Part shown: positions 32,382 through 41,981 of the stretch, one piece after another
How the letters are laid out: every line of letters starts with the position of its first letter
Position numbering within the stretch: position 1 is the stretch's first letter
Source of the DNA: Candidatus Cloacimonetes bacterium 4572_55
GTDB taxonomy: Bacteria; 4572-55
DNA length: 64,000 bases
Assembly: GCA_002084765.1 (NCBI GenBank)
Contig: NBMB01000001.1
Location: forward strand, 155,047 to 219,046
Direction of reading: 5' to 3'
Translations under genes and position numbers: made by a program
Notes under the pieces: model-generated
Databases searched by the model: none
What the model was told of the DNA's origin: nothing
The model's input: only the letters and a program-made list of their open reading frames with translations

Positions 32382-34175
32382 ATGATCAAATTTCCGTATG
32401 GGATAAGCGATTTTCATAAAATTATGACAGAAGATTATTTTTATGTGGATCGGACAGATCGCATTCCGGTGATTGAGGATACTCGTCACACACTGCTTTT
32501 TCTTCGCCCACGTCGATTTGGCAAGAGCCTGCTGCTCTCCATGCTGGAAAATTATTATGACGTGGCAAAATTGGATCAATTTGAGGTCATGTTCGGCGGT
32601 CTCGATATTGGTCAAGACCCGACGCCGCTTTGTAACCAATATTATGTGATGAGATGGGATTTTTCCGCGGTCGATCCACAAGGAGGTACGGGACAAATAA
32701 GACGCGTCCTTCATCAACATATCAATGACGCCATTTCCGAGTTTCAGGCGCGTTATCAATCTCGGTTGCAGTATGAGATCAAAATCTCAGCAGAGAACGC
32801 GCACTCCTCATTTCATTCCCTGTTGACAGCCGTCAAGATGTCGCCTCATCGGCTCTACCTCTTTATCGACGAGTATGACAACTTTGCCAACGAGGTATTA
32901 ATTTCGGACAAGTCTCGATACAAGGCTTTAGTCCAGGGCGAGGGGGCTCTCAAAAGCATTTTCAAAATGGTCAAATTTGGTCTAAGCGGTCAAGGGCTGG
33001 ATCGCGTATTTATTGCTGGCGTTTCTCCGATCGCCCTCAGTGATATGACCAGTGGATTTAATATTGCGACCAATATCTATCTAGATCCGAAATTCAATGA
33101 CTTGTGTGGATTTACTGAATCGGAAATCATGCCAATTTTGCAGACCATCGTGAAGAGATGCGGTCTGGGGTCTGATAAAGCCGATGAAGCCTTGAGCGTT
33201 ATGCGCGCGTATTACAACAGTTTTCGATTCAGCTACTACGATGAGACGCATATTTACAATCCTACTTTGGTGCTTTATTTTCTCGATACATTTCAAAATA
33301 CCTGCCGCTATCCTGACGAGTTGCTGGACGAAAATCTGGCAATGGATCGGAGCAAGCTTCGCTATATTGCGGGTTTGCCAGAAGGGGGTCAACTGTTATT
33401 AGACCTGCTCAACGACAATGATCCGCTCACGATTTACAAGCTCTCCCGGCGATTTGGTGTCGAGGATGTGCTGCACGAGCGCAAGGATCGGATGTTCATG
33501 GGCTCGTTGCTCTATTATTTTGGCATCCTGACATTGGTCGGCTATTCACCGATGAAGAGAACGATCTTGCGCATCCCCAACCAGGTCGCTCGCGGACTTT
33601 ATCTGGAGAGGATTCAAAAAATGATTCTTCCGGAATCCGATCACGCGTCGCAAGCGCAGGTCGCGGGAGACTCGTTGTATCTGAAAGGCGATATGCAGTT
33701 GGTATGCGACTTTATTGAAAACAGCTATTACCATGTATTTTCTAACCGAGACTATCGCTGGGCAAACGAATTGACTGTCAAGACCCTATTTTTAACCGTG
33801 CTGTATAACGACATGCTCTATTCCATCGAGTCAGAGCCGGCTTTGCAGCGACGCTATGCCGATTTGGCTATGATCCGTCGTCCTGACGCGTGGGATCAAC
33901 CCTTTTTCGATGTGCTGATCGAGTTCAAATATGTCAAGCTAAAACGCGATGGCAAGGCGGAACTCTCTTTGTCCCAGGACGCTGTGCGGAACATGAGCTA
34001 TGACGAACTATTTTCCCTGAAGTCAGTTCAAGAAAAACTTGCATCCGCGCGCCCAGCTCTGGCGAATTACGCCGCTGTTCTGCAACAGAAGTATGGCGAT
34101 GGACTGCACTTACGTCGATTTACGGTGGTCTCTATCGGATTTGAACGACTGGTCTGGGAAGAGACGACAAACTGA
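32382..34175 (+). CDS. AAA-ATPase-like protein with C-terminal PD-(D/E)XK domain
   Basis: A 597-residue member of the PF09820/PF08011 type, a family that is strongly expanded in Bacteroidota, spirochaetes and some archaea. The N-terminal part opens with F-P-Y-G-I-S-D-F and Y-V-D-R-T and has the shortened P-loop R-P-R-R-F-G-K-S-L. Walker B is L-F-I-D-E-Y-D. The C-terminal nuclease-like domain shows Y-A-D-L-A-M and L-I-E-F-K-Y, the D...E-x-K core. The biological role of the family is not settled; defence or selfish mobility has been suggested. ATG 32382 follows ACGGAG. The next gene has the same 17-base leader. Confidence 0.85.
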   Translation: MIKFPYGISDFHKIMTEDYFYVDRTDRIPVIEDTRHTLLFLRPRRFGKSLLLSMLENYYDVAKLDQFEVMFGGLDIGQDPTPLCNQYYVMRWDFSAVDPQGGTGQIRRVLHQHINDAISEFQARYQSRLQYEIKISAENAHSSFHSLLTAVKMSPHRLYLFIDEYDNFANEVLISDKSRYKALVQGEGALKSIFKMVKFGLSGQGLDRVFIAGVSPIALSDMTSGFNIATNIYLDPKFNDLCGFTESEIMPILQTIVKRCGLGSDKADEALSVMRAYYNSFRFSYYDETHIYNPTLVLYFLDTFQNTCRYPDELLDENLAMDRSKLRYIAGLPEGGQLLLDLLNDNDPLTIYKLSRRFGVEDVLHERKDRMFMGSLLYYFGILTLVGYSPMKRTILRIPNQVARGLYLERIQKMILPESDHASQAQVAGDSLYLKGDMQLVCDFIENSYYHVFSNRDYRWANELTVKTLFLTVLYNDMLYSIESEPALQRRYADLAMIRRPDAWDQPFFDVLIEFKYVKLKRDGKAELSLSQDAVRNMSYDELFSLKSVQEKLASARPALANYAAVLQQKYGDGLHLRRFTVVSIGFERLVWEETTN

Positions 34176-34198
34176 TCCGTCAGGTTAACGGAGAAAAT

Positions 34199-34933
34199 AT
34201 GATAAATAAATTATGGAAAAAAATAATCGACCATCCATATATGGCAGATCAAGAGAGCTTCTCGATAAAATCGGCGGTTATCATTCTGACAGGGACCCTC
34301 CTTATCTGCATTTATCTCTACTCAGGTCTGGCGTCTTATTTCCATCGATTTTTCCCTTATCTTACTGATAACGGGAGATTTGCATCGATATATCCCAGCC
34401 TATACAACTATGTATTTGGACTCACTGCGCTGGGTCTGATTCCCGCGCTTATTATCAAATTCGGATTTAGAGAACGATTGGGAGATTACGGCGTTCAACT
34501 TGGAGATTGGCGATTCGGATTACTAATTTTGTCCTCCGCAGCACCGTTATTTATCCTACTTTCCTACCTATCAGCCCGAGATCCTTTATTCCAAGCCGCG
34601 TATCCTTTATCCGCTGGCTCGGGTGATAGTTGGATGCATATTCTGATACACGAAGGCGGCTATATATTTTATTATATCGGTTTCGAATTTTTATTTCGCG
34701 GTTTTATGCTATTCGGACTCCGTCGAGAGCTCGGGGATTGGAACGCGGTCCTCATCCAAACTATGGCGTCCACTTTGATCCACATCGGCAAACCTGTGGG
34801 CGAAACATTCAGCGCAATCATCGGCGGAATCCTATTTGGAATATTTGTCCTTCGCTGCCGCTCTATCCTCTATCAATTGATCTTGCATTGGATACTCGGG
34901 GTCGGATTAAACCTCGCGCTATTATTTCACTGA
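34199..34933 (+). CDS. CPBP family intramembrane metalloprotease
   Basis: A 244-residue protein with about seven hydrophobic segments and the CPBP (CAAX protease and bacteriocin-processing) motifs: F-E-F-L-F-R-G (motif 1, normally E-E-x-x-x-R), T-L-I-H-I-G (motif 2 His) and the final H in L-I-L-H-W. The first Glu of the E-E pair is Phe, but this is common enough not to exclude activity. It lies 23 bases after the ATPase gene behind an identical ACGGAGAAAAT leader, so the two are probably one unit. The substrate is unknown. Confidence 0.82.
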   Translation: MINKLWKKIIDHPYMADQESFSIKSAVIILTGTLLICIYLYSGLASYFHRFFPYLTDNGRFASIYPSLYNYVFGLTALGLIPALIIKFGFRERLGDYGVQLGDWRFGLLILSSAAPLFILLSYLSARDPLFQAAYPLSAGSGDSWMHILIHEGGYIFYYIGFEFLFRGFMLFGLRRELGDWNAVLIQTMASTLIHIGKPVGETFSAIIGGILFGIFVLRCRSILYQLILHWILGVGLNLALLFH

Positions 34934-35028
34934 TTTTCTATTGGATCAAATCGAGATTATTTCATGACCAAATTATTGATCCAAAAGCGAGCCGTTTCTT
35001 TCTCAAATTTTTTCGGGTAAAGAGTTTT

Positions 35029-36618
35029 ATGGAATTGCAAGACGCGGGCACACTTCTTGGTGAAGAATACTACCAAAGCATTGAACGGGTGTATATCGAG
35101 GAATCAGCGCGTCAGATTCGGTGCTGTTTACTTCAATTAAAGCTGATAGACGATCTGCAAGAGCGTAGCCGCAAACTCGGCGACATAATGGCGGAGTTAG
35201 GTCCAAGCGCGTCTTGCCAGTTGCTTCAGTCCGCGTATCGACGCGTCCGGTTATATTCTCCGATCGGCGAAGCGACGTTGCTCTCCGCGCTACAATTGGA
35301 TGTGATTTGGCAGGATCAGGGAATCGTTCTATTGCAAGGAATTTTTGACGAGCTTCAGTCGGGAAGGCAGTATGAGCTCTCACATTTGCTGATAGACGCT
35401 CTTATTTTTCGAAAAAGTAGCCGCGTATTTTGCGAGCTTACTCTCCATTTTCAGCAAACAATCGCTCAATTTTATGAACGGACCTCGGACAAGCGGTTTC
35501 ATTTGGATATGTATCACATAATTCGTAGGCTGCAAAATTTATGTAAAAATCAAGGCTTACGGACAATAAAACTGGAAATTGATCAATTCTTCCACTCTTT
35601 TTTTCGCGTCGAAATCACGGATGAGATTATTGAACGACTCCTTCCGATCCTTTTTGCCAAGAAATTCCATCATTATCACGGAAAAACGCTTGTTCTGGAG
35701 ACCGAAGAGCTGCTTCCGCCAGATCAATCGAGCGAGTTGCTTCCGACTCTCTTTGACGTTGATGTGGACAGTGCTTCCTGGGAGATGGTATTGTCAGACC
35801 CGATCATCACGCCCGACGATATCGTGATCGAGGCTCGAAAATGGTTTGATCATCTGCGCACTGGCGATCGGGTGGCGATCGCCAGAAAAGTGAAAGGCAC
35901 CGACCTGAAGCTCTTGTTGTACGACCCCAGCCCGGTTGTGCTGGGCGCGCTACTGGAAAATCCGAGATTGACCGAGGTGGACGTCGGAAGAATTGCGAGT
36001 CGGCACACCACATCGCCGGAACTGCTGGAGACGTTTGGGCAGCGCGGGAACTGGATATATCGCCATCCAATAAAAAATGCGCTAGCAAAAAATCCCAATA
36101 CTCGGTTCGAGCAAGCCTCGAAATATTTGCCCGATCTGTTGCAGCAGGATTTGATCGAGATCATCCAACAAACCGACCTCAGTTGGTCATTGCGCCGAGC
36201 CGCGTATCAAGAGTTGTGGCGACGGATTCGGGATCGGTCTCTCCCAGAACAGATTGGGATGAGCGAGTTTGCAAGCCCGATTATAACAGATGCGCTGTTG
36301 AAAATGCGCGATCAAAGGATCGTCTCCACGCTACTCTATTATGGACGACTTGAGGAGGCGCAAATTTCTCGGGTTGTTCGCTTCTCTTTTTTGGACGGGT
36401 TGATCTTGGAGCAGATCGGCAAGAGCCACTATTGGAGCGAGATTCCGGAAGTCAGGATCGGACTGCTGCACCATCCGAATTGTCCCCCAGCAATCAAATC
36501 CCGATTCCTCGACGATCTCACGCGTGACGAGATGGTTTTTTTATCTCACAATCCTGAATTAGATTCTCAATTTTCCAAAGTGATCAAAAATCGATTGCAG
36601 AAAAAAAACGCCATATAA
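35029..36618 (+). CDS. Helical-repeat protein of unknown function
   Basis: A 529-residue soluble protein, almost wholly helical. The second half (about 300-500) has degenerate HEAT or leucine-rich-variant units with the pattern D-P-S-P-V-V-L-x-A-L-L-E-N-P-R-L-T and A-L-A-K-N-P-N-T. Such scaffolds bind proteins. There is no signal peptide or enzyme motif. The first in-frame ATG is 35029 with a weak AAAGAG; no better start is visible, and the longer open frame upstream overlaps the CPBP gene. The last codons and the stop lie inside a long copy of the dispersed repeat. Confidence 0.7.
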   Translation: MELQDAGTLLGEEYYQSIERVYIEESARQIRCCLLQLKLIDDLQERSRKLGDIMAELGPSASCQLLQSAYRRVRLYSPIGEATLLSALQLDVIWQDQGIVLLQGIFDELQSGRQYELSHLLIDALIFRKSSRVFCELTLHFQQTIAQFYERTSDKRFHLDMYHIIRRLQNLCKNQGLRTIKLEIDQFFHSFFRVEITDEIIERLLPILFAKKFHHYHGKTLVLETEELLPPDQSSELLPTLFDVDVDSASWEMVLSDPIITPDDIVIEARKWFDHLRTGDRVAIARKVKGTDLKLLLYDPSPVVLGALLENPRLTEVDVGRIASRHTTSPELLETFGQRGNWIYRHPIKNALAKNPNTRFEQASKYLPDLLQQDLIEIIQQTDLSWSLRRAAYQELWRRIRDRSLPEQIGMSEFASPIITDALLKMRDQRIVSTLLYYGRLEEAQISRVVRFSFLDGLILEQIGKSHYWSEIPEVRIGLLHHPNCPPAIKSRFLDDLTRDEMVFLSHNPELDSQFSKVIKNRLQKKNAI

Positions 36619-36669
36619 CTCTTTAATTATCAATTCTTAGTCTGCGATAATCAGCGCAATCTGCGGATC
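36611..36669 (-). repeat. Dispersed intergenic repeat, long copy 2 (inverted)
   Basis: The reverse complement of this stretch matches 16023-16080 over its whole length with about four differences, including the non-core part GAATTGATAATTAAAGAG. It overlaps the stop codon of the preceding gene. Confidence 0.8.
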
Positions 36670-36681
36670 AACACAATTCGA

Positions 36682-37161
36682 TTATTTCGGATCCTCATAA
36701 GGCATGTTCGGGACTTTATCCAGCATACGAGCGTACATGCTCAACGAGCCACGGTGATGCGCGGTATGGTCGCAAATGCCGCTCATAATGACCATACGAG
36801 GCAATCCCCCCATGATCGGACCATCAGCCATAGGGGCCATCCATTCCATCTCATTCTTATTTTCGATCAAAGACATACCGTTATCAACTGCCTTTTTGAA
36901 CCACTCGCGAGCCCCTGCCAGCGATTCACACTTCAGAATCTCTCCGGTAAGTCCCTCGAAATCCACGCTAAATCCTTCAGGTCGAAAAGCACCTTCAAAA
37001 AACCAATCGATGATTTGGGCAGTATGTGCTACCTGCTGGGCTACGGTAAACATTCCCTCTTTGGGCGCAAATGCCGAATCTTCCTCATTGAGACAGCGTG
37101 TGCTGTTCAAAAAATATTTATTAGCCGATTTTAATTGTTCGACCAAACTTCTTTTCAACAT
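36682..37161 (-). CDS. DinB family protein
   Basis: A 159-residue four-helix-bundle protein of the DinB superfamily. The metal-binding His residues are visible in V-A-H-T-A and in D-H-T-A-H-H-R-G. DinB relatives include bacillithiol-, mycothiol- and glutathione-dependent S-transferases, and this genome appears to make bacillithiol (bshA/bshB1 at 49-51 kb). The exact reaction is unknown. ATG 37161 is six bases after AAGGAG. It stands alone, convergent with the helical-repeat gene. Confidence 0.88.
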   Translation of the reverse strand: MLKRSLVEQLKSANKYFLNSTRCLNEEDSAFAPKEGMFTVAQQVAHTAQIIDWFFEGAFRPEGFSVDFEGLTGEILKCESLAGAREWFKKAVDNGMSLIENKNEMEWMAPMADGPIMGGLPRMVIMSGICDHTAHHRGSLSMYARMLDKVPNMPYEDPK

Positions 37162-37287
37162 ATGATCTCCTTATTTCTTGCAAATTAAAACAACAAAACG
37201 AGCAAGAGCAATCTAAATATAAAAGTAGCGTTTAGCAAGTACTTTTTTTCGGATCGCAATAAATCTGGCTCAATTTTATTTTTACAG

Positions 37288-37316
37288 TTGACCGTTTCAC
37301 TGCTTCACATTATCTT
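37288..37316 (+). promoter_or_regulatory. Promoter of the esterase gene
   Basis: TTGACC (37288-37293), 17-base spacer, TATCTT (37311-37316). It points at the esterase gene about 90 bases downstream. Confidence 0.4.
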
Positions 37317-37407
37317 TGTGGCGCATTCTGTGTATCTTGAGCCGTTCTGAATCAACGATATGTGCCAACTACCCACTGACGGATGTGGGTGAAAATGAGA
37401 ACGAGCC

Positions 37408-38391
37408 ATGCGCTATTTTTTTCTATTGACTGCTGGAGCCAGTTTTCTGTATATCTGCCATTGCTTGCGAAGCAATTCGTCGAAACGCCCATCCGAGGAT
37501 GCTGGCGAGATCATACATTATGAGAATTTCTCATCAGAATACATCGCGCACCGACATATCGATGTCTGGTTGCCGCTGGATTATTTAGAAAACGAAAACA
37601 AACGGTTCCCGGTAATCTATATGCACGATGGTCAGGGTCTGTTCGATCCAAAAACGCCCCATACTGGCGCAACTTGGGGCGTAAACGAGGCAATGACCCG
37701 CTTGATCAAAGAGCGAAGTGTCGTGCCTGCGATTGTTGTCGGGATTTGGAACACCCGGAAACGGTCTCCGGAATATATGCCTAAAAAAGCGATCGACATG
37801 ATCAAAGACCCAGTGCTGAAAAAAAAATGGGTAACAAAAATGTGGAAATCATACATAGAAAGCGGAGAAACTGCTGACCAAAATGGGAATGAGCTGAAGA
37901 AAGAGCCTCTCTCAGATCACTATTTGAAGTTCTTGACCACAGAGCTAAAGCCATTTATAGACTCGAATTACAGAACTGTTTTGCAACCGGATCATACTTT
38001 TATTATGGGATCCAGTATGGGCGGACTGATCTCCCTTTACGCGGTTTGCGAATATCCCGATATATTTGGAGGCGCGGGGTGCCTCTCCACGCATTGGCCC
38101 CCCGGGAACGGAATTATGATCGATTATGCAAAGGAAAATGTGCCTGATCCGCAAACTCACAAGATTTATTTCGATTACGGCACAAAGGGATTAGACGCGG
38201 AATACGAGCCTTATCAAGTTCGGATGGATTCGATCATGACCGCCGCGGGTTATATAAAAGGAAAAAATTGGATCACAAAGAAATTCAAAGGTGCTGGACA
38301 TTCCAAACGCGCCTGGAGAAAACGGATTCATATTCCCCTGCAATTTTTTTTGGGAACCGATACCCACTCAAAAAAAAATCAAAAAAAGTAA
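37408..38391 (+). CDS. Exported alpha/beta-hydrolase, putative esterase family
   Basis: A 327-residue protein: hydrophobic N-terminal export segment (1-20), then an esterase D/enterochelin-esterase-like domain with P-V-I-Y-M-H-D-G-Q near the start, the nucleophile in G-S-S-M-G-G (about residue 200) and the likely catalytic His in G-A-G-H-S near the end. The acid is probably an Asp in between. Relatives hydrolyse siderophore esters, feruloyl esters or acyl groups; no specificity can be assigned. The start has only a weak ribosome-binding site. Confidence 0.83.
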   Translation: MRYFFLLTAGASFLYICHCLRSNSSKRPSEDAGEIIHYENFSSEYIAHRHIDVWLPLDYLENENKRFPVIYMHDGQGLFDPKTPHTGATWGVNEAMTRLIKERSVVPAIVVGIWNTRKRSPEYMPKKAIDMIKDPVLKKKWVTKMWKSYIESGETADQNGNELKKEPLSDHYLKFLTTELKPFIDSNYRTVLQPDHTFIMGSSMGGLISLYAVCEYPDIFGGAGCLSTHWPPGNGIMIDYAKENVPDPQTHKIYFDYGTKGLDAEYEPYQVRMDSIMTAAGYIKGKNWITKKFKGAGHSKRAWRKRIHIPLQFFLGTDTHSKKNQKK

Positions 38392-38487
38392 GTAAATTGA
38401 CTTGTAGCGACCGGCTTTAGCCGGATCCTCTGCGAAATCCGAGAATTATTCGGATTAGAAAAACTCTGACAAATCGAGGTTGATTGT

Positions 38488-40038
38488 ATGTCAATTCAAG
38501 AAAAATTGGATCATTTGAATGAACTGGAAAAAAAAGCTCAGTTGGGCGGCGGCGAAGCGCGCATCGCCGCCCAACACAAAAAAGGAAAATTGACCGCCCG
38601 GGAGCGGCTGGAACTCCTGATGGACAAAGGCACATTCCGAGAGCTGGATATGTTTGTGACCCATCGCTGTTCAGACTTCGGGCTGGACAAACAAAAAATC
38701 TTTGGGGACGGCGTGGTGACCGGATACGGAAATATTGACGGTCGTCGCGTATTTGTTTACTCACAAGATTTTACCGTATTCGGCGGATCACTGTCCGAGG
38801 CACACGCTGAAAAAATTCTGAAGGTGATGAGTCTGGCGATGAAAAGCGGCGCGCCGATTATCGGTCTGAACGACTCCGGAGGTGCCCGGATTCAAGAGGG
38901 AGTGGTCAGTTTGGGCGGATACGCCGACATTTTTCTGCAGAACACGCTTGCTTCCGGCGTGGTTCCCCAGATTTCCGCTATCATGGGTCCCTGCGCGGGT
39001 GGAGCGGTTTACTCGCCCGCGATTACCGACTTTGTCCTGATGGTCAAAAATACCAGCTATATGTTTGTGACCGGTCCCAATGTGGTAAAAACCGTGACCC
39101 ATGAAGAAGTGAGTGCTGAGGAACTGGGCGGTGCTATGATTCATGCGGAAAAAAGCGGCGTAGCGCATTTTGCATGCGATAATGAAATGGAAACGATTCG
39201 CACGGTCAAGGAACTGTTGGGGTATCTACCTCTAAATAATATGGAAGACCCGCCTGTTCATCATTGCAAAGACGACGTCAATCGTGCGGAAGAGAGTCTT
39301 CTGACCATTGTCCCGGACGACCCCACCAAGCCGTATGATATCAAAGACATTATTACCCGGATAGCCGATAACGGCGAATTTCTTGAAGTGCATAAAAATT
39401 ACGCCCAAAATGTGGTTGTCGGTTTTATCCGTTTAAACGGGCGATCCACCGGAATTATCGCCAACCAACCCGCTGTGCTGGCTGGCGTGCTGGACATCGA
39501 TTCGTCGCTCAAGGCGGCTCGTTTTATCCGATTTTGCGATGCGTTCAACATTCCATTTTTGGTTTTTGAGGACGTTCCCGGGTTTATGCCTGGGACAAAA
39601 CAGGAATATGGCGGGATCATTAAGCATGGGGCAAAACTCCTCTATGCGTTCTGCGAAGCGACCGTGCCGAAGATCACTGTGATTACCCGAAAGGCGTACG
39701 GCGGCGCATACGACGTGATGAACAGCAAGCATGTGCGAGGGGATATCAACTTCGCCTACCCTACGGCGGAGATCGCTGTCATGGGTCCAAAAGGCGCAGT
39801 GGAGATCATTTTCCGTAAGGAGATCGCCAAGTCGGATAATCCTGAATTTTTGACCGAGCAAAAATTGGACGCGTACCGGGAGAAATTCGCCAATCCCTAT
39901 ATTGCCGCGGGGCGAGGTTATATCGACGCAGTAATCGATCCCCGTCAGACACGGCCCCGTTTGATTGAAGCCTTTGATATGCTTAGAAACAAGCGGGATA
40001 CCAATCCGCGGAAAAAACATGGCAATATTCCGCTGTAA
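38488..40038 (+). CDS. Acyl-CoA carboxylase carboxyltransferase subunit (propionyl-CoA type)
   Basis: A 516-residue carboxyltransferase of the PccB/MmdA family. Two crotonase-like halves are clear: the first with [11 protein letters not shown] and G-P-C-A-G-G-A, the second with P-G-F-M-P-G and K-A-Y-G-G-A-Y. It transfers CO2 between biotin and propionyl- or methylmalonyl-CoA, either in a carboxylase or in a sodium-pumping decarboxylase. The biotin carrier and biotin carboxylase are not in the window. The next gene is a succinyl-CoA-synthetase-like protein, which fits a propionate-succinate route. ATG 38488 has GAGG nine bases upstream. Confidence 0.95.
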   Translation: MSIQEKLDHLNELEKKAQLGGGEARIAAQHKKGKLTARERLELLMDKGTFRELDMFVTHRCSDFGLDKQKIFGDGVVTGYGNIDGRRVFVYSQDFTVFGGSLSEAHAEKILKVMSLAMKSGAPIIGLNDSGGARIQEGVVSLGGYADIFLQNTLASGVVPQISAIMGPCAGGAVYSPAITDFVLMVKNTSYMFVTGPNVVKTVTHEEVSAEELGGAMIHAEKSGVAHFACDNEMETIRTVKELLGYLPLNNMEDPPVHHCKDDVNRAEESLLTIVPDDPTKPYDIKDIITRIADNGEFLEVHKNYAQNVVVGFIRLNGRSTGIIANQPAVLAGVLDIDSSLKAARFIRFCDAFNIPFLVFEDVPGFMPGTKQEYGGIIKHGAKLLYAFCEATVPKITVITRKAYGGAYDVMNSKHVRGDINFAYPTAEIAVMGPKGAVEIIFRKEIAKSDNPEFLTEQKLDAYREKFANPYIAAGRGYIDAVIDPRQTRPRLIEAFDMLRNKRDTNPRKKHGNIPL

Positions 40039-40138
40039 TATCGGGCTTCGCTACATTTTTCGTGCGGAAATCGCGACATTTCGGTTGACATTTCACATAA
40101 ATCTTTTACCTTAAAATCTCCTGCGATAAAAGAGCATG

Positions 40139-40168
40139 CAATCTGCGTAATCTGCGTAATTTGCAGAT
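40139..40168 (-). repeat. Dispersed intergenic repeat, short copy
   Basis: CAATCTGCGTAATCTGCGTA followed by ATTTGCAGAT, the core of the repeat on the minus strand with one extra unit. It lies about 40 bases before the SucC-like gene. Confidence 0.7.
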
Positions 40169-40209
40169 ACATAATTTCACTCTTAACCAAAAAATTTCGA
40201 GGATGATTT

Positions 40210-41781
40210 ATGGCTCGTATCCATGAATATAAAGGCAAGGAACTGCTGAAAAAATTTAAAATTCCGGTTCCAAAGGGAAGAACAGCTCGCACTGCCGATG
40301 AAGTCAGAGCGATCGCGGAAGAGCTTGCCTGTCCGGTTGTGATCAAAGGGCAGGCATGGACCACAAGTCGTAAGGCGCAAGGTTTGATACAGTTTGCCGA
40401 TAACCCGAAAGAAGCTGAGGAAAAAGCAGATCAGATTCTTGGCGGAACTGTGAACAATTTCCGGATCGAAACCTTGTTGGTCGAAGAGCAACTGAAGATT
40501 GCCAAAGAATTTTATGCCGGCGTCATTATTGACGACGTGACTCAAATGCCGCTACTGATCTTCAGCTCTCGGGGTGGGTCTGGCATCGAAGAAATCGCTG
40601 AAAAATATCCTGAAAGCGTGGCAAAATCCCATATCGATATCGTCGAAGGGCTGCAAGATTATCAGGCACGTAATGTGGCTCGTCGAACCGGCATCAGCGG
40701 AAAAATGTTGCTCCGATTGGGCGGATTGCTACAAAAATTGTGGCGGGTCGCTCGTGCGTATGAAGCGCGTTCCGCGGAAATTAATCCCATAGCTCTCACG
40801 GAAGACGGGGCTCTTTACGCGGCTGACTGCCGGATAACAGTTGACGACTATTCGGTATTTCGTCACCCCGACTTAGGAATTGACATTGCCCGAGAGCTGG
40901 ATCGTCCTCCGTCCCGTTTGGATCGGATCGCGTACGACGTGGAAAAAAACGACTATCGCGGCACGTTCTACTTTATCCAAATGGAGCAAAATTTTGAGAA
41001 AAACGCGGGTTACCTCGGATTTCATGGCGCAGGCGGCGGCGGGTCTATGATGTCTATGGACGCTGTGTTTAACCGCGGATTTAAGATCGCCAATTTTTGT
41101 GACACCAGTGGCAACCCTCCGGCAAGCAAGGTCTATCGGGCGGCAAAGATCATCCTGGCGCAAAGGAATATAGACGGGTACTTCGGATCGGGGTCCGGCG
41201 TCGCCAGCCAGGAACAGTTCCATTCAGCGAGAGGTCTGGTCAAGGCGTTCCGAGAAGAAAATCTCTCTATTCCCGCGGTGATTCGCCTGGGCGGAAATAG
41301 CGAGGATGAAGCCGTGCGTATTTTGACCGAATATACAAAAGATTTGCCAGCTCCGGTCGAGGGATATAAGAAGGACGATTCCGCGGATTTCTGCGCCGAA
41401 CGGATCGACGATCTCTTAAAAAACGCGGATATCAACCTTGATAAGCGAGTGCCAAAATCTCGACAACCAAAAGCTGCCGATAGCTGTGCCAAATATGGTT
41501 TCAACACATTGACCGGCAGAGTCACGTTTGATCACGAAATCTGTCTGACATGCGAGACCAAAGTCTGCATCTCATCCTGTGCGCCTCAGATATTAAAAGA
41601 GGAGAACCGAGTCCCTGTGTTGAATATCACGCCGGAAGAGGCGAAAAAAGGCAAATGCACCGAATGCTTGGCATGCGAGGTTGAATGCGAACAACACGGA
41701 AAAGGCGGCGGTTTTATCGACCTTCCGATTGTGGGATTGACCCAATACCTTAATGAATCAGGCGGCGCAATCACTCCATGA
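40210..41781 (+). CDS. Succinyl-CoA synthetase beta-like protein fused to a ferredoxin-like tail
   Basis: A 523-residue protein. Residues 1-400 resemble the ADP/GDP-forming succinyl-CoA synthetase beta subunit: ATP-grasp domain (opening H-E-Y-K-G-K-E-L-L, P-V-V-I-K-G-Q, E-I-N-P-I-A-L) and CoA-ligase domain (G-G-G-G-S-M-M-S-M-D, P-A-V-I-R-L-G-G-N). After about 440 comes a cysteine-rich tail: C445-x2-C448-x4-C453-x3-C457 and C483-x2-C486-x2-C489-x3-C493, enough for two [4Fe-4S] clusters. The usual beta subunit ends near 390. No alpha subunit (SucD, with the phospho-His) is near. The tail suggests coupling of an acyl-CoA ligase-like step to electron transfer, but that is inference. It is downstream of the carboxyltransferase gene. 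Confidence 0.85.
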   Translation: MARIHEYKGKELLKKFKIPVPKGRTARTADEVRAIAEELACPVVIKGQAWTTSRKAQGLIQFADNPKEAEEKADQILGGTVNNFRIETLLVEEQLKIAKEFYAGVIIDDVTQMPLLIFSSRGGSGIEEIAEKYPESVAKSHIDIVEGLQDYQARNVARRTGISGKMLLRLGGLLQKLWRVARAYEARSAEINPIALTEDGALYAADCRITVDDYSVFRHPDLGIDIARELDRPPSRLDRIAYDVEKNDYRGTFYFIQMEQNFEKNAGYLGFHGAGGGGSMMSMDAVFNRGFKIANFCDTSGNPPASKVYRAAKIILAQRNIDGYFGSGSGVASQEQFHSARGLVKAFREENLSIPAVIRLGGNSEDEAVRILTEYTKDLPAPVEGYKKDDSADFCAERIDDLLKNADINLDKRVPKSRQPKAADSCAKYGFNTLTGRVTFDHEICLTCETKVCISSCAPQILKEENRVPVLNITPEEAKKGKCTECLACEVECEQHGKGGGFIDLPIVGLTQYLNESGGAITP

Positions 41782-41981
41782 GATTAATGCCTTTCCAATC
41801 AAATCGAACAATCTGAACTTATGCCGTTTTTTATCTTACCGACTGCTTCCCCTTTGATAATGCCTATCTATAACGAAACATCGATCGGCTCAGACTCTGT
41901 TTTTGTGTCGCGCCAGTTCCTCCTGCGATGCGGAAACGCTGATCCATTCCCACCGCGTTCGGATATCCAAAGGAAAAATTT

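Noticed and set aside
34630..35028. N-terminal extension of the helical-repeat protein
   Set aside because: The open frame reaches back into the CPBP protease gene, but the extension has a shadow-like composition and the first sensible start is ATG 35029.
40085..40117. Promoter before the SucC-like gene (TTGACA with downstream TAAAAT)
   Set aside because: The spacer is 21 bases, and at normal spacing the -10 is poor.
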